Positions 47,901 through 60,900 of a stretch of DNA of 64,000 bases are shown piece after piece (position 1 is the first letter of the stretch; the number at the start of each line of letters is the position of its first letter). The notes below the pieces were generated by a model that searched no databases, had not been told where the DNA came from, and saw nothing but the letters and a program-made list of their open reading frames with translations. The translations under genes and the position numbers were made by a program. Location of the stretch: NCBI GenBank assembly GCA_030770545.1, contig CM061109.1, forward strand, positions 14,988,001 through 15,052,000, in the 5' to 3' direction. The stretch comes from Macropodus opercularis. Lineage: Eukaryota; Chordata; Actinopteri; Anabantiformes; Osphronemidae.

Positions 47901-50900
47901 GTGGTATGTAAAAGGACACGGTTTTACTTGTGTCATGTGTCTCCCAGGCCTGGCCAAACGTGTGGGTGCCAGACTTCTTCTGGCTTCTACTTCCGAGGTT
48001 TATGGAGGTGAGACAGATGCTTCTACAGATCATATAGACGTAAAGAGCTGGTTCTGTGTTCACCGACTCTGTATGCAAATAAATTTTACATACAGCTCTA
48101 GGAAGGAAACTTTTGTGGGAACATATGTGAAACAGAAAAGCCCCTTCAGCCCTTAATGCCCAGTATAACACAACATCCTGAAATGTTTGTGCGAAGCAAT
48201 TGAGAGAATTCTGAAAAGTCTTCCATCGGAAAATTGAACAGTTTGTACTGAACTAGTGAGCCATTATTTTAATGGACTCATCCAGTTCAGGTTGTACTGA
48301 TAAAGCCATAAAGTGGTAAACCTATATAGATAAAGCTTGATTTGATTAGATAAGCTGAGTTGTTTTCTCTGATTTGTTGTTGTTGCTAAAATGCAGCATG
48401 GGACAAATAACATTTTTTTGATTTTTTTTTTCATTGATATATTTTCAGACCCAGAGGTGCATCCTCAAAATGAGGAATACTGGGGACATGTGAATCCAAT
48501 TGGTCCTCGAGCCTGTTATGATGAGGGGAAACGTGTAGCAGAGACTATGTGTTATGCTTACATGAAACAGGTAAGATCACTCGCTTTTTTTTTCAAAAGA
48601 ATATGTAACTGCCTATAATTACAACTTAGACTGTGCATGTGATCTTTAGGATTATCTTATAAAACTCTAATGCTGCCAAGTGGTTGTTTTCCAGGGTAAA
48701 GACACGTCAGTGAATCTTGTGTTGAGACTATTTTGCATTTTGCAATGAAAAATGTAGTAAAGTGCTTTAAAACGTCTCAAGTTTTTAAACGGCTAACATG
48801 ACTCTTAATATTTTTTTCTGGTGATTGACGCCAGCCTTTGACGATCAGATATGATTAACTTCTCGTGCATTTGCTTCAGGCAGGTGATATTTATTTATCG
48901 CCCTCGTCTCCTGCTCCATCTCAGCTCCTCGTTATTTTTTTCACACTTAGGGGAAGAATTCTTCGAAATTGCCTGCCTTCAGTATCTGACTGTCAGTCTT
49001 TTTGGAAGATTGACAAGAATATCACACACTACATCTATTGGCCAGCCATGCAATCGAAATTCATTAACATTTAAGAAATGATGAGTGCGTGACTTCTCTG
49101 CTTCTCAGGAGGTGGACACTGTAATGATGACACACATTGTAGCAGTGGATCTGTGATTGTGTCATGTATTTTAACAGAATTTTGAAAGTCCGTCATCAAT
49201 ATGTGCACAGCAAAAAAAATAAAAGGCAAAGTACAAGTTGGAAAGAAATGAAAGAATATACGTTGGCTGATATTGATACCTGTTTTGTACAATGGTATTA
49301 TTATACTACATAGCCGAACAGAGGCTACGTAAGTAGAAGAGGAGAAAAGCTTGACACCCAAACTTGTTTCTGGAAGCTCAGGGTCTACACAGATACATTA
49401 GCACTGAAAACAAAGAAACAGTGTGCAAGTGGGTTCTGTACATACTCCTCCATGTGTGTTTTCATCTCTATCCTGGCGAAAGCTGACATGTGACATGAAT
49501 ACACAATGAACATTAAACCTTCCAAGGTAGAAGTAATAAATGTGTAGCTGCTTCAAAGCTCTGTGACATTATTAAGTAGATATTTTGGTAAGATGGCTAA
49601 AGATGAAGAGCAGAGTTATTTTTACAGCCAGAATCACACCAACACTGCTGCCAGCCAGTGCAAGCTAACATTAGTGCTGGTTTAGGAGACGCCGGCGGTG
49701 TTGCTTTATGACATCATCTGTGTTATGGTGGTAATTACGGTTACCTTGACTTGCACTCGACCCATCATGTTATAAGAGGGGAAGCCAGAGGGAGTGGAAT
49801 GAAGTGCTCTTTCATTCGTTTGCCAGCATTTCTGGGGTTAGTCACATCAGTTAAAGTACATATGTTTCAGTTCACCGTCACGTAACGTGGGTCACTCACC
49901 AACAGATATAATGAGAGTACATAATGAAAACTCCATCATCTCAACTGCCCACCTCTGTTCTAATATAGAAACAATGTGTCAGTCACTCAAGTGTTACTGT
50001 GCAGTGGAAGAACAGAAAGTAAGACGCTGTCAGTGCTGCACCTATCGATTTAATGTACTGTGACCAAAAGGACCTGTAGAACGTTTAGCATTCGTGCAGT
50101 GGGTCCTCAGAATCCTGACTTGACCTTGGGTATGTGGCGACACTTTACTAATGGCTCTGCCTGGGGGCCCAGTATTTGCTGCTTAATCTGCATGAACCTT
50201 GGCATTAAGAACAGTGATTTCTTGTGTTTCAGTGTAGCTGGGGATCACTGCTGCTGCTTGAAACAAGCGCTTCCTGTTCCTGGTTTCAATATAGGGATAC
50301 ATCATAAAATTTACTGATATACATCATGAAAATTTCCAGTCAAAACAAGCTGGATTATTGTTATTATGGGGAAATGAAAAAGGGAGGTGCACCCAATATA
50401 CATACAGTTATTAATAATCCTATTAAATTTCATGTGTGATGCGAAAATAAAAGTAGCTTGATTTTCCAGTTCTGTTGCCACTAATTTTGTGCCTGCATTC
50501 AAGTGTACAATCATTTTCCTGATTTATTTGAGAGCGTGATACGTTAGTGGTCGTTTGACCCTATTCAGCACCGTTTACTCACGTTCTCAGTGTGTCCTTG
50601 TTCATGACTGTGCTGAATTTATTTGTGTGTAGTTTCCATTGAATTTCATGTTTCACGTTTTTTTGGAAAACAATCTGCATAATGTTTCATGTTTTTATTC
50701 ATAATGATCTACATTTACTTTGACACTGCCATGTACTCATGCATGAGGCTGAATTTTGAAGGCCGGGGGTTTTTAAAGAGGGTGAAATTATCTAGAAGGC
50801 AGTTGAAGATTCATTCTATGTTGGTGATGTATACAGTTCATATAAATGCAGAAAGAATTTAATAAATGAGAGGAGTCACAGGTTGTCTTCCATGTTTGTT

Positions 50901-53900
50901 TTCAGGAAGGAGTAGAAGTGAGAGTGGCAAGAATCTTCAACACGTTTGGTTCTCGAATGCACATGAACGACGGACGTGTTGTCAGCAACTTCATCCTGCA
51001 GGCTCTTCAGGGAGAACCTCTCACTGTAAAGCATTTTTATCTTGCCACTATTATTGGACCTGTTGTAACCGTCTTTTAGTTAGCTTTAAAATTACTTCAG
51101 CCAATGTTTCAATGAAGTCTTTGCAGCAAATAAACTTCTGCTGGCGTGTATAAAATTGTAAATGTTCTACATTATGCAGAAATTCTAATCGGCTCCTTTT
51201 TGTCTTGTAGGTTTATGGTACTGGTTCCCAAACACGAGCGTTTCAGTACGTAAGGTGAGACTAGCAACTGAACCCGTTTTCCCTTTTATTGCATCATAAT
51301 TGTTTTCAGCCTCTGAATCTTTTGGACACAAAGTCTTGAACTCCTGACTTTTGTGTGACATGAAGCACTGTGGCAAGAACTAATTGTACAGGCTGTTATT
51401 TACATAACTGATAACAATTCAAAGCACCTTGTGCTAAGGTGAAGGGGTTTTAATGTGTCTTAAAGGTTTGTTATATGTTTTTGCTTGGAAGAAGTATGAG
51501 CATGTGGCGGGTTTATCGGTTTGTGATAATGAAATTCATTTAATTAGTCTGAGGAAGGAAAAATCAGAGCTTTTGAGCTCTCTTATCTCCCTGACGTGTA
51601 TTAACTGCTGTCTGCTATGACCTTAATGTAAACAGTGTAATTATAAACTGTTTAATCAGGGAAACTGATTTTCTGTTAAATTTGTGTACATCTAATACTG
51701 AAGTGTCTCAGTCCATACAGTCATATTTGCTCTTTGTTGTATTTATTTATGTTTCTAATATATAAACAGATGCAGTCATACATTTTTTGTAAACGGTAAA
51801 GCTACTTTTAATTTTTGATTCATAAATAAGCAAGATTTTTTTTATTTGGACTTTTTGGTAAATGGTAAAATAACTAGAGAGACAAGACAATGACCAGTTC
51901 TTAATTAAAATTAGGATTAAAAACTCGAATCTGATAAAAAAAAAACATATCATAATTTACAAACATGCTTTGAAGCTGAATAATGAGGGTAATATTTGTA
52001 TCTGACAAAGCTGCATTTGAATGAGCAGTTTGAAAGCCGTGCATCTCCAACGTATAAGCTTCTTATGTATACTTTGAACATGCTACAGTAAGTGCAATGC
52101 ACTAGGTCTGCTACCTACCTATTGGTCTCAGATGTCTTGGTCTCTGGTGAAGGGAGTTTACATGCTTCACATAGTCAGTTGTACATTACTTGTTGTGTCC
52201 ACTGTTTCTGTTGCGTTCTTGGTAGCTGGTGATGCTGACCAGTGACACAGGTTGGGGAAATAAAAGAATGAATTTCAATCAGCCTTTATCTCGAGAGGCG
52301 ATGAGAGGTCTGTTCTGTTTGTGTTTCCGTGGGTGTATTTACGCATGTTCTCAGCATCTTTTTTTAAGGCCTTGGCAGGTAATCTGATGGAAAGAAAATG
52401 ACTCACAGCACTGCACAGGCTGTCGGCCCAGCCTCACAGACCCGCAGCCTCACGGTCTTCGTTTTCTGACACTTTGTAATGTTGTTTTAATGTACACTGG
52501 TGTTAATAGGTATTGATTGATAGTCGTTGTCTGACTGGGGGGAGTAGTAGTAGCAGGGTGGAATGTTTATGTTATGCGGGGAAGGAAATGAGAAGCACCG
52601 TGTTGAAGCTTTTTAATATTTCTCCGTTTCTGATTTGTTTTCCAGTGATCTGGTGAACGGCCTGGTGTTGTTGATGAACAGTAACATCAGCAGTCCAGTC
52701 AATCTGGTGAGATCAACAGTATTTGCTGTCTCTCAAGAATTGAACTTTGGGTTGACAGTGATGTGATGGAAGTTCTTGTTTGCAGGGGAACCCAGAGGAG
52801 CACACAATATTGGAGTTCGCTCAACTGATCAAGAGTCTTGTTGGTAAGATTGTTTTTGTGTATGAGAACACACAGGCTGCCCTTGGACCAGTTTATCTCT
52901 GTTTATCCAGGCTCAGCTTACCCATCTGCCTGTTTCTTAAAATGCTTCAGCCACTTTCATCCTTTTATCAGTTTTCTTTTTTAATCGGACCTCTGTGTCA
53001 CAGTGATCTCTGGAACACAAACCCATCTATCTCTCAGGAGTAATGCAAATGTTCACGTTACAGGTTGTTTTGACCACGTAGTTGATACTTTAATAACAAC
53101 AATGAATGTGGCTTACATAAATGGCCATATCTTAACATTTTGATATATACACAGTCATAATAATGACGTACTTCGATTTCCTTGACTATTGTTGCTATGC
53201 TGTATATTAATTCTCCTTTTTTTGAGTAGTATTAAAAACTTCAAGAGCTATATTCAATTAACTCTTTTATGTCTCCTCTATAAATATAAATAAATATATA
53301 TGGGGAAGAACAGACACACAGGAACAAAAGTACTCAAAAACTCAAACTTACAAGTTATTTATGATCTCACAATGTATAAGTTATGAATTAAGTGAACATC
53401 TTATGGTTATTTTAAACAGTAAGCCAAAGTCAGATCCAGTTCCTTCCAGAGGCCCAGGACGACCCACAGAGGCGACGACCTGACATCCGAAAAGCGAAGA
53501 TGAAGATCAACTGGGAGCCAGTGGTATGTGTGACCTAAGGCGTCTGTGAGATCGTTACATTTATATGCACGTAGTCGTGCATTGTAAATGTAAATGAACC
53601 ACTGAGCTGAATGCAAATATAAGGATTTAATGGAGCAGTATTACAAGAAACAAACACCACCACCATTTTCATGATTTGCATGAAAGAGACATGGTCATTT
53701 TTTAAAGATGTAGACAAACATAATATTAAAGTCATTATTACCAAGTTCTCCACTATTAGTACAGTATGGTAAAAAATTAACTTGAAGATTAAAAAAATGT
53801 GTAAAACACAATTTCAGGAATTTTCAGCTTTCAGGACATATTTCAATCGCTTAATAACATTTGTAATTAATTATTTTAGCAATTTTGGTGGAATATTATT

Positions 53901-54054
53901 AACCTTGGGTTTGTTGCATCAGGTTCCATTGGAAGAAGGCTTGAACAAAACTATCCAGTACTTCAGCAGAGAACTGGAGCACCAGGCCAACAACCAGTAC
54001 ATCCCCAAACCTAAAGCCGCCCGCATGAAGAAAGGCAGACCTAGACATAACTGA
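41959..54054 (+). CDS. uxs1: UDP-glucuronic acid decarboxylase 1 / UDP-xylose synthase (spliced, 15 coding exons)
   Basis: It converts UDP-glucuronate to UDP-xylose, the sugar that starts glycosaminoglycan linkers, in the Golgi lumen. Coding exons: 41959-42049, 42936-42963, 43768-43816, 44571-44614, 44977-45037, 45529-45709, 47260-47364, 47948-48007, 48449-48570, 50906-51025, 51211-51254, 52646-52706, 52786-52843, 53420-53523 and 53923-54054; phases agree throughout and give 419 residues (human 420). A membrane anchor lies near residues 17-32, followed by a coiled stem. The NAD-binding TGGAGFVGSH starts at 93, STSEVYG at 200-206, and the catalytic YxxxK is Tyr230/Lys234. Exon 2 is a 28-base microexon. 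Residue 263 is Ser in NTFGSRM, where the family has Pro. The first of two adjacent ATGs was used; the second is equally possible. Confidence 0.97.
42050..45528 (+). other. uxs1: uxs1 introns 1-5
   Basis: Between the five small 5' exons the introns (0.36-0.9 kb) are AT-rich and hold no other gene. A TTA/ATT-rich microsatellite is at 44418-44449. Confidence 0.65.
44418..44449. repeat. ATT-rich microsatellite
   Basis: Imperfect run of TTA/ATT units in uxs1 intron 3. Confidence 0.85.
45710..53922 (+). other. uxs1: uxs1 introns 6-14
   Basis: The larger introns (45710-47259, 48571-50905, 51255-52645) contain only AT-rich sequence and short chance frames. No nested gene, RNA gene or recognisable transposon was found. 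Confidence 0.6.
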
Positions 54055-54600
54055 TTCCCCACAGACACATGTTAAGACTCCGCAGAGAATCCTTGAAGAG
54101 CGATTCTCAGAATTACACTGAGTAAAGCACTCTGGAAAATGTCTTTTTGAGAAGCAGAGGCAGTTTTGTCTTTAATTCACTTTTAAAAGATCAGTTGCCT
54201 CGCAGTGGGCCTGCAGCTGCACTGTGGGTAAGGTCTGGCCTTCCCTGCCAGAGTTTGCTTGACTGAAAAAGCCTGAATCGAGGAGGAAAGAAATACGAAA
54301 CCCAGCCTACCTTACTTGTAAATTTTTGTTTTTGCTATTTAAAACCAACAGCTTGTACTGTGCATCAGTGGTTTGTGTTAATTTTCTTCAGTTGGTGTTT
54401 GTCGCTGGAAAAGCTGACCTTAATGATGCACCCGATGTTTTGTCCTTATTTGTGGACCTGCTGGACAAATCCTCTGGACGCCGATAGCATCATCATGTGT
54501 TCATCAGGACATCATTGTGTTCTTCTTGTGAAACTCAAGGTTGTGCATTATGCATTTCAGGTGAAGATGCTATTTTAATAAAATATTTTCAGCGGGAAGA
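54055..54600 (+). other. uxs1: uxs1 3'UTR with poly(A) signal
   Basis: The 3'UTR runs from the TGA at 54052-54054 to a clear AATAAA at 54577-54582, about 520 bases. Confidence 0.75.
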
Positions 54601-54949
54601 AATATCTGTGTGTGTGGTTGTGCGAGTGCCCAAGTTCAGGAGTTTTGTGAAGCAGAGATTTATTAACATGAGCGAATGTAGCGACAGAGTGAAGATGCCA
54701 GGTTTGCTGGTTCCACTAGGCGATTACTCGGTTGCGTTGGTGCTTTTACAATTGAAATGTAAGCAAAATAGTCCTTTTACTCAAAAAGTGACATGGGTGA
54801 TACAGGTACTTTCCACGTTAGCTGTCACAACACATGCTCATTCTGTTTGCCTATGAAGTGGAAGGTTAGGCTTCATTTAGTGAAGCAGCCCATATCTGTG
54901 TGGGATTTAATTAGAATGCACGATGACAACAGCTTTTTAAGGGCTTCAG

Positions 54950-55198
54950 GTCTTTTATTATTGTGGTTTTCTGTAATACACAATCATGCCTCAAAGTAGG
55001 TTTTCCAAATATCTTTGACAATTGCAGATTAAAATCGATATTTAGCTCCAAGCAATCAAGACAAAGAAGCCAGAGCAGCTGTGGAGCTTTAAGGGATGAG
55101 GGAGTAGAACGTAAGGCTGCCTTTATTAGAAGCTACTCAGTGACTCGGATTTGAGCCCTTGGCCAGTGGGTCCTGTGACTTTTACGAATGCATTGGGG
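54950..55198 (-). other. ecrg4: ecrg4 3'UTR with poly(A) signals
   Basis: On the minus strand AATAAA occurs at 55127-55122, about 70 bases past the stop, and again at 54959-54954. Either would end the transcript within about 400 bases of the convergent uxs1 end. Confidence 0.6.
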
Positions 55199-57964
55199 TT
55201 AATAGTAGTCGTAGTTTACATTAGCTCCGTGTCTGTAAGAGCTGGGGTCACGCGGGCCGATCGGGGAGTTTTCATCGTAGTGGTGTTGACGTCCTTGATC
55301 ACTAGCTCGTGCATGGTCCATCCAGTACGACAGGTCAGCCTCCAGCCTCTGGTGAGGAAGAACGCCACAGACGTGACTCATTAGGAAAGTGCCTCGACAA
55401 TTCTCCACATTATACGCTGATAAGGTGCCCACAGAGACTGTCAGCAGGCACAGCTGTGGAAAACACGCATGAAAGGCAAACATTGAAAAGGCCAGTGCTT
55501 TGACAGCTTTGACCTTTTAAGCAAGCAAATGCATCCACGAGTCAGTTGGAGACATACTGCAACAACTGCTGAAAGGAAAATACTGTCAGCTGTCATGAAT
55601 AGTGGCAGGTGGGATTATTCTGTGTAGCACATTTTTCTTTTCCTACCTTTACCTGCCCTGTGAATAATCAATCTCTAGTGGATTCTACAGGATGACGCCA
55701 ACCTTGAATCTGTGTGTGAGAGGTTTAATCTATTGTCACAAATTCCTTTCTACGTGTTTTTATTAATTCTGTCAGACAGCAGCATTTTGGGGATATGTGC
55801 CTTCATTGAGTCAGATCACAGGCCACAGTTTGTGCCACTTGTTTTGCTCCATGTGTTACCCCCACATTTCTGAGCTGTATAAAGATCCTGTCAACCTAAA
55901 TTTAATTTGACTGTTTGTTTGTGATTTTGTTGTTGTTGTTTTGTTGCATTTGTGTGTATTTTTCAGGTTTACAGCTCCTAACAATCAAATCTTAACAAAA
56001 TAAAATACTGGGCCATGAAATAAACTCAGTCATCTTTTTTCAACTAGGCGGGAACTTGAGAGACTCTTGGTCACATTGTGACAGAGTAATGAGCGAAGCG
56101 CCATTTTACGCCTGTTGGAGTTGTTGATTTCGCTGACTCCTGGTGGTTTAACGTTTCACTCCTGCACACCAGCAGAGGATGAGGGATGTGGTGAACCCTT
56201 CTGGCCATTGTGAGACCTTGTTCATCACAACTGACCAGGACAAACCCAATCAAACCATTTTACAGTCGCAGCGGTAGAGGCTTAGGAGGCAGACCCAAAC
56301 ATGCCTCTGCCCTGTTCTCCAGCTCCTCCTTGGGAACCTAAGACATTCCCAGACCAGGTGAGATGTATCCTCTCCAATCAGTAATCAACCAAATGTCTTT
56401 GGCTTTTCTGCCTTTGTTAACACCACCTGCATGAATCTGTGCGATGTGTTTTTAAACGTTCTGCCTTCCAGAATTCACCTGGAAACTCAGAACTCACCTG
56501 CTCATCATATCCCATGTACATGAACTGCATAATCCACTGTTGTACATCTGGTCTGCTGCGGTCCCAAATGTTTCTCTTGGTCCTGCTGAGCTTTGCCAGG
56601 AACTGTTGAGCCTTGGAAGGTTGGATGGCAACAGACGCCTTTGAGGGGCCAGCACCTGCCTCTGCCACTGGGTGGAAGCACGTGTTTTACTGGAGTTGAT
56701 CTTTATGTTGGCAATATAAGATTACTGTTAAGCATGTTTGTGTGAGTGTTACCATCTCTCTCTCTTAAGATCTTGTGCAAGCTGCTGCCACTGGATACGT
56801 CTGTAAAGGAGTCAAACCACTAATGAGCTGCAGCGTAACGTCCATTTTTCATCCAGGTACGTCAGACTTACAGCTGAATGAGAAACCGTTCAAATCATCA
56901 TCACAATGTGTATGTTAAATTGTTCTTTGCCAGTTAAGGCTGACATTAATATAACACGTACAGTGTTACATTATTCAGTTACGTGAAATTCCTGTGTAGC
57001 TTTTCCATATTTTAAGTCTTTCATAGATGTGATTGTTCTGAATTCTCGTGATTGATGCAAATGTGAAAATGGAGAACTCGGTGTCATTGAAAGTGGCCGG
57101 TAACTGGCCAATTTGCATATTAATGTATTTGCTAGTGGCTGCTTTTCATATACCTGTATGATCGCTGTGGTGTGCAATGATGCCTTGTTTCACTACGCAT
57201 AGACACGAGTACTTCACAGGCCTAGTTGTTCTCTGAGCATATGCATAGAACAGCAGTGCCCATCTTACCTTGAACATCAAATATCACAGTGCAGCCAGAA
57301 GTGGAAATTGGCAAAGAATGTGCTTCTTTAGTTTGTATTGCAGAACAATCAGAATGTGTCTCGAGGCTCTAAAAGTAGTATATTGAATCAGTTGTGCTAT
57401 ACATGATTTTATTAAAGCATTCATTCCATGTTCAGTAAATGTAAAAACAACAAGGTCCTTCTGTGGCATATCACACAATTTGAAGCTCTTCATTTTGTGA
57501 GGTTTGATGCTTTGGTTCAATTACTTTCACAGATGGAATTTCTAAAGATGTTGTTTCTCAGCAAGCATCTGTTGTGGTAACGAAACTCTGATTATTTAAG
57601 TTAATTGTAGAGTCTGAGTGTGTCTGTTAATGAAAGCATGAAGAAAACCTGTCAGGCCGTATCAGTTTGAAAACAGGCTGCTTTTTCCTTGTCATATTCT
57701 AAAGATATTCCATAGATTCAGTCACATGCTGACATGCAGCTGATGATCCTTTTACCTTCCAGGTGCTACTGGTGCACAGATCTAATTATGTTCAGTGAAA
57801 AGTGGTGAAGGACAGATGCGTGAACTGAAAATGTGGCCTTTTTAAACGAAAAGCAAAATCGAAGGAAAGCCAAAAAAAAGGAAATTAAACTCACCTCCAA
57901 GCGCCAACACTAGCAACAATGCAGCCAGCCCCATTAACCTCAAATAGCGCTGCTGGGATGCCAT
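55199..57964 (-). CDS. ecrg4: augurin / ECRG4 precursor (spliced, 4 exons)
   Basis: A small secreted or membrane-tethered neuropeptide-like precursor, studied as a tumour suppressor and stress signal. Exons on the minus strand: 57964-57895, 56800-56753, 56667-56498 and 55348-55199; frames join to 145 codons plus stop (human 148). Residues 1-23 are a hydrophobic signal peptide. The 48-base second exon (after CTCCTTTACAG, ending in a GTAACA donor) supplies SLHKILRERD, matching human KLKLMLQKRE. A dibasic KR processing site lies at 70-71, followed by NIWDRSRPDVQQW, the family's best-conserved stretch (human QLWDRTRPEVQQW). The end reads HYDENSPIGPR then RHGANVNYDYY, like human HYDEDSAIGPR and RHGASVNYDDY. 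Exon 3 has two acceptors six bases apart (56667 or 56661), both in frame. It could be either fish paralogue (a or b). Confidence 0.9.
55349..57894 (-). other. ecrg4: ecrg4 introns
   Basis: The introns are 55349-56497, 56668-56752 (85 bases) and 56801-57894. They hold no recognisable gene or repeat. Confidence 0.6.
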
Positions 57965-60900
57965 CTTGTAGACACTCAGTCTTTACAGATCTGCTGTAAG
58001 AACTGAAATAAGCTGCTGCACAAACAGGGAGGAGTGGGCGGCCAATGGAAACTGGCCTATGGCGGAGGAATGCAGTTAACCTCCCAGCCTACAGAAACAC
58101 GGCTGCAGCTGGGAGCATTTACTCTGCTGAATGAATTTTCATGTGTCCCTCGTATCTTTCCACGTCCCATTCATACGATACATGCACAGCAGCGGGAAGG
58201 AAGCAAAAGCAGAGCTTGTCGTGCAGGTTGATTGTGTGAAGTGACACTTAGGCTTTAGATACGTTAAAGTTTGCCTTTTCTGAAACAGGATGCAGAAGAT
58301 GAAGCAGATGGAAATGTGTTTCCAGTTAGCAGGAAATGTGACTATGCTGAAGCAATTATGTCGCAATGGAGACATCAGTCAAATCCTTTTGGACTTTATC
58401 TGCTTGAGAAAGGAGTCACTGTAACATTTACTATAGCAGTTTCTCCTGATACTGAGATTAAATGATAAAAGCGACTTAACACAAGGGGGAAAAGATCACG
58501 TAGTATAAGTGTCACGATGTCCCACATGAAATAAGCTCTGTGCTGCACGAGTTTTAAGAGAGAGAGTCTTATTGTTAGGCCCTGGGTAGGTTTTCTAAGT
58601 CGTGGTTGAAAGTCATGAATAAAAAACGCTTTTCTGGCTGCAGGGGAGCCTTTAGGAGCAGAGAGAGCAGGCACTGAGACAAATCAGAAAGCCAGAGTGG
58701 AGGTGCCTCATCCAGATATCTGACTGTGGCCATGCTCAATATCTTTGCAGTGTTGGGCAACATTAGTCCCTGTTACCTGAGGTTTCTCTAATCTTGTTGT
58801 AAACCTCTCTGATGTCTGACTACGCTGCAAGTTTCCTGAAATGATGACACCTTTTCATATCACTTTGCGCGAGCAAGACGTTTTCAGCGAATACTTTCCT
58901 GCAAATCAGCTCAACGGTGCAGAGGTTTACTTCAGAAACGCCTTTTCAACTGGGCTTGAACTTGTAACGTGATGAATGTGCAGTTTGCGTGTTTGCGTGT
59001 GTCAGAGAGGGAGAACGTTCTCAGTCTGTCTCTCGTAGGTAGCGCTGGAATGCAGGAAACCAGAATCTGGCAGATGATTGCACTGCTTTCATGAAGGGGT
59101 TTGGAAAGAAGGGGGAGTGTGTGACTAAAGAAAAAACAGAAAGAGAACGACACTCAGAGAAGCCAGATGAGGAAGAAAGCAGGGACAGTTCCATTTAGAC
59201 GGTCTTTCTTTCAGCCTGTACTGGAAGTGTCTTCGTGACGCCTGCGTGCTTCCAGCTGTGCGTCCTCTCACAGGCTCTGTGTTCAGCTGCACACTTCCAT
59301 GAGAATGGGGGTAAAAAATAAGATGAGCTTTTACTGAAGGGAATCAAATCGAACCAATTCACGAATGCTGTAAAGGACGTGAGAAGCAGAGGCCTTCGTT
59401 TTGCTGTGGACGTGATTCCTCGTACACAAAGAACAGGCTGAGGGCGGCTTGTGCTTTCGGAGCCGTACCAAACGCTTGCTGTCCTCAGGCTCATATTTCC
59501 ACCGAAGATGGAAAACACCAACACACATGTAGTAGTAGGTGGATTCCTGAGGACAGATCTTCAGACTTTTAGCATCAAAAATCACTGTGGCTGTAAAAAA
59601 ATAATTATTTCTGATGTTTCTTTCAGTTGCCTTTAGTCATTTTCAGTCGTGGGCCGAGAGAGAGGGGGATGAAAGGCATGAAGGGCAGAGATCATAGTGT
59701 TTCTGAGAGGATTCGTAGCCACTAGATGGGCACCTGACATCCAGATTTGATCTTGCTCATCCACATTTGCCTGGAAAGAAGAGCAAAGTGTTGGGATACG
59801 TGGACACAGTGTCTCCGGTACAAAGCCTTCTTTTCACACGTCTGCATTCCTGGACGCAGATAAAGCAGATCAAGGTAATCCGTCTCTCTAGTTCTGCCTT
59901 AGGAGCCAGGAATTGGAACATCATAAGATCAGAAAAGTACTGAACACTGATCCATGCTCCAAAACACATTTTCCTCTAATAGTTTCCTCACCCTCCTTCG
60001 TGTCTTTGTCTCACCCTCTGGTGTGATGTTGGCTCTCATCTCCTGAAGGGTATGCAGAAGTGTATTTCTTTCATTTCTACCTGCAGCATGCATGCAGGTG
60101 GTTTATTTGCTGTCAAAACTCTGATTGTCTCTTCTGTCTGCTCCTTCAGGAAGAATAACAGTGTTTTCACTCCTCCAACCTGTTGTCCATCTTCCACAGG
60201 CACTGGTACTAACGCTCAAACCTCCTTCTGGCTGGGTATGAACTTTGTTTCTAAGATTTGTAGGGTTATTTCAGTAGCACCACACTGTAAATCACAACTC
60301 CATTTGTCTATAGTGCTTTATCTAAGCTGCTGATAGCTGGAAGACAGGACACGAAAGGCTCCACCTGAAAGCAGCGTAATGATGTTCAGCTTTGTGATGG
60401 TTTTGGCACTTCATCAGAGTCTTTTTCACACCTCTCATGCCCAGTTGCTGTGTAAAGACAAATATGGTGTCACATCTTCTCACTAAGAAGGGTTGAAAAT
60501 GACCAAAGCTATTGTCTTTTTCATCTGAAATAGAGAGGAATTGGACATGATGAAATAAAACGAGATCCAGCCGCAGGCCGTCCTCTCACACCAACGATCA
60601 CTATAATGAGACTCACTCATTATTTCTCTTCAATATATATTTAACAGTATTGTCACAGGCATCGAGAGCTCAGTGGGAGATGTTAAGCCTTGAGCTGCAT
60701 TGTCTTGTACGGATATAATTTTTTTTATCTCAAGGTGAAAGCAGAGGGGGAAGCAGAGGGAAGTGTGAAATGATGGATGGAAAGGAGCGTGTACTGTACC
60801 ACGCAGTTTTCACACCTCGCATGCAGACGGGCTTGACCAGACCGTTTTAGCAGCAAGGCCTCAGCTTCTGTCCTGGTGACGCCCTGCAGGGCTTTCATGT

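Noticed and set aside
56753..56800. Joining ecrg4 exon 1 directly to exon 3 and omitting this segment
   Set aside because: The direct join is in frame but loses the conserved LHKILRERD-type segment; this 48-base exon has a good acceptor and donor and restores near-human length.
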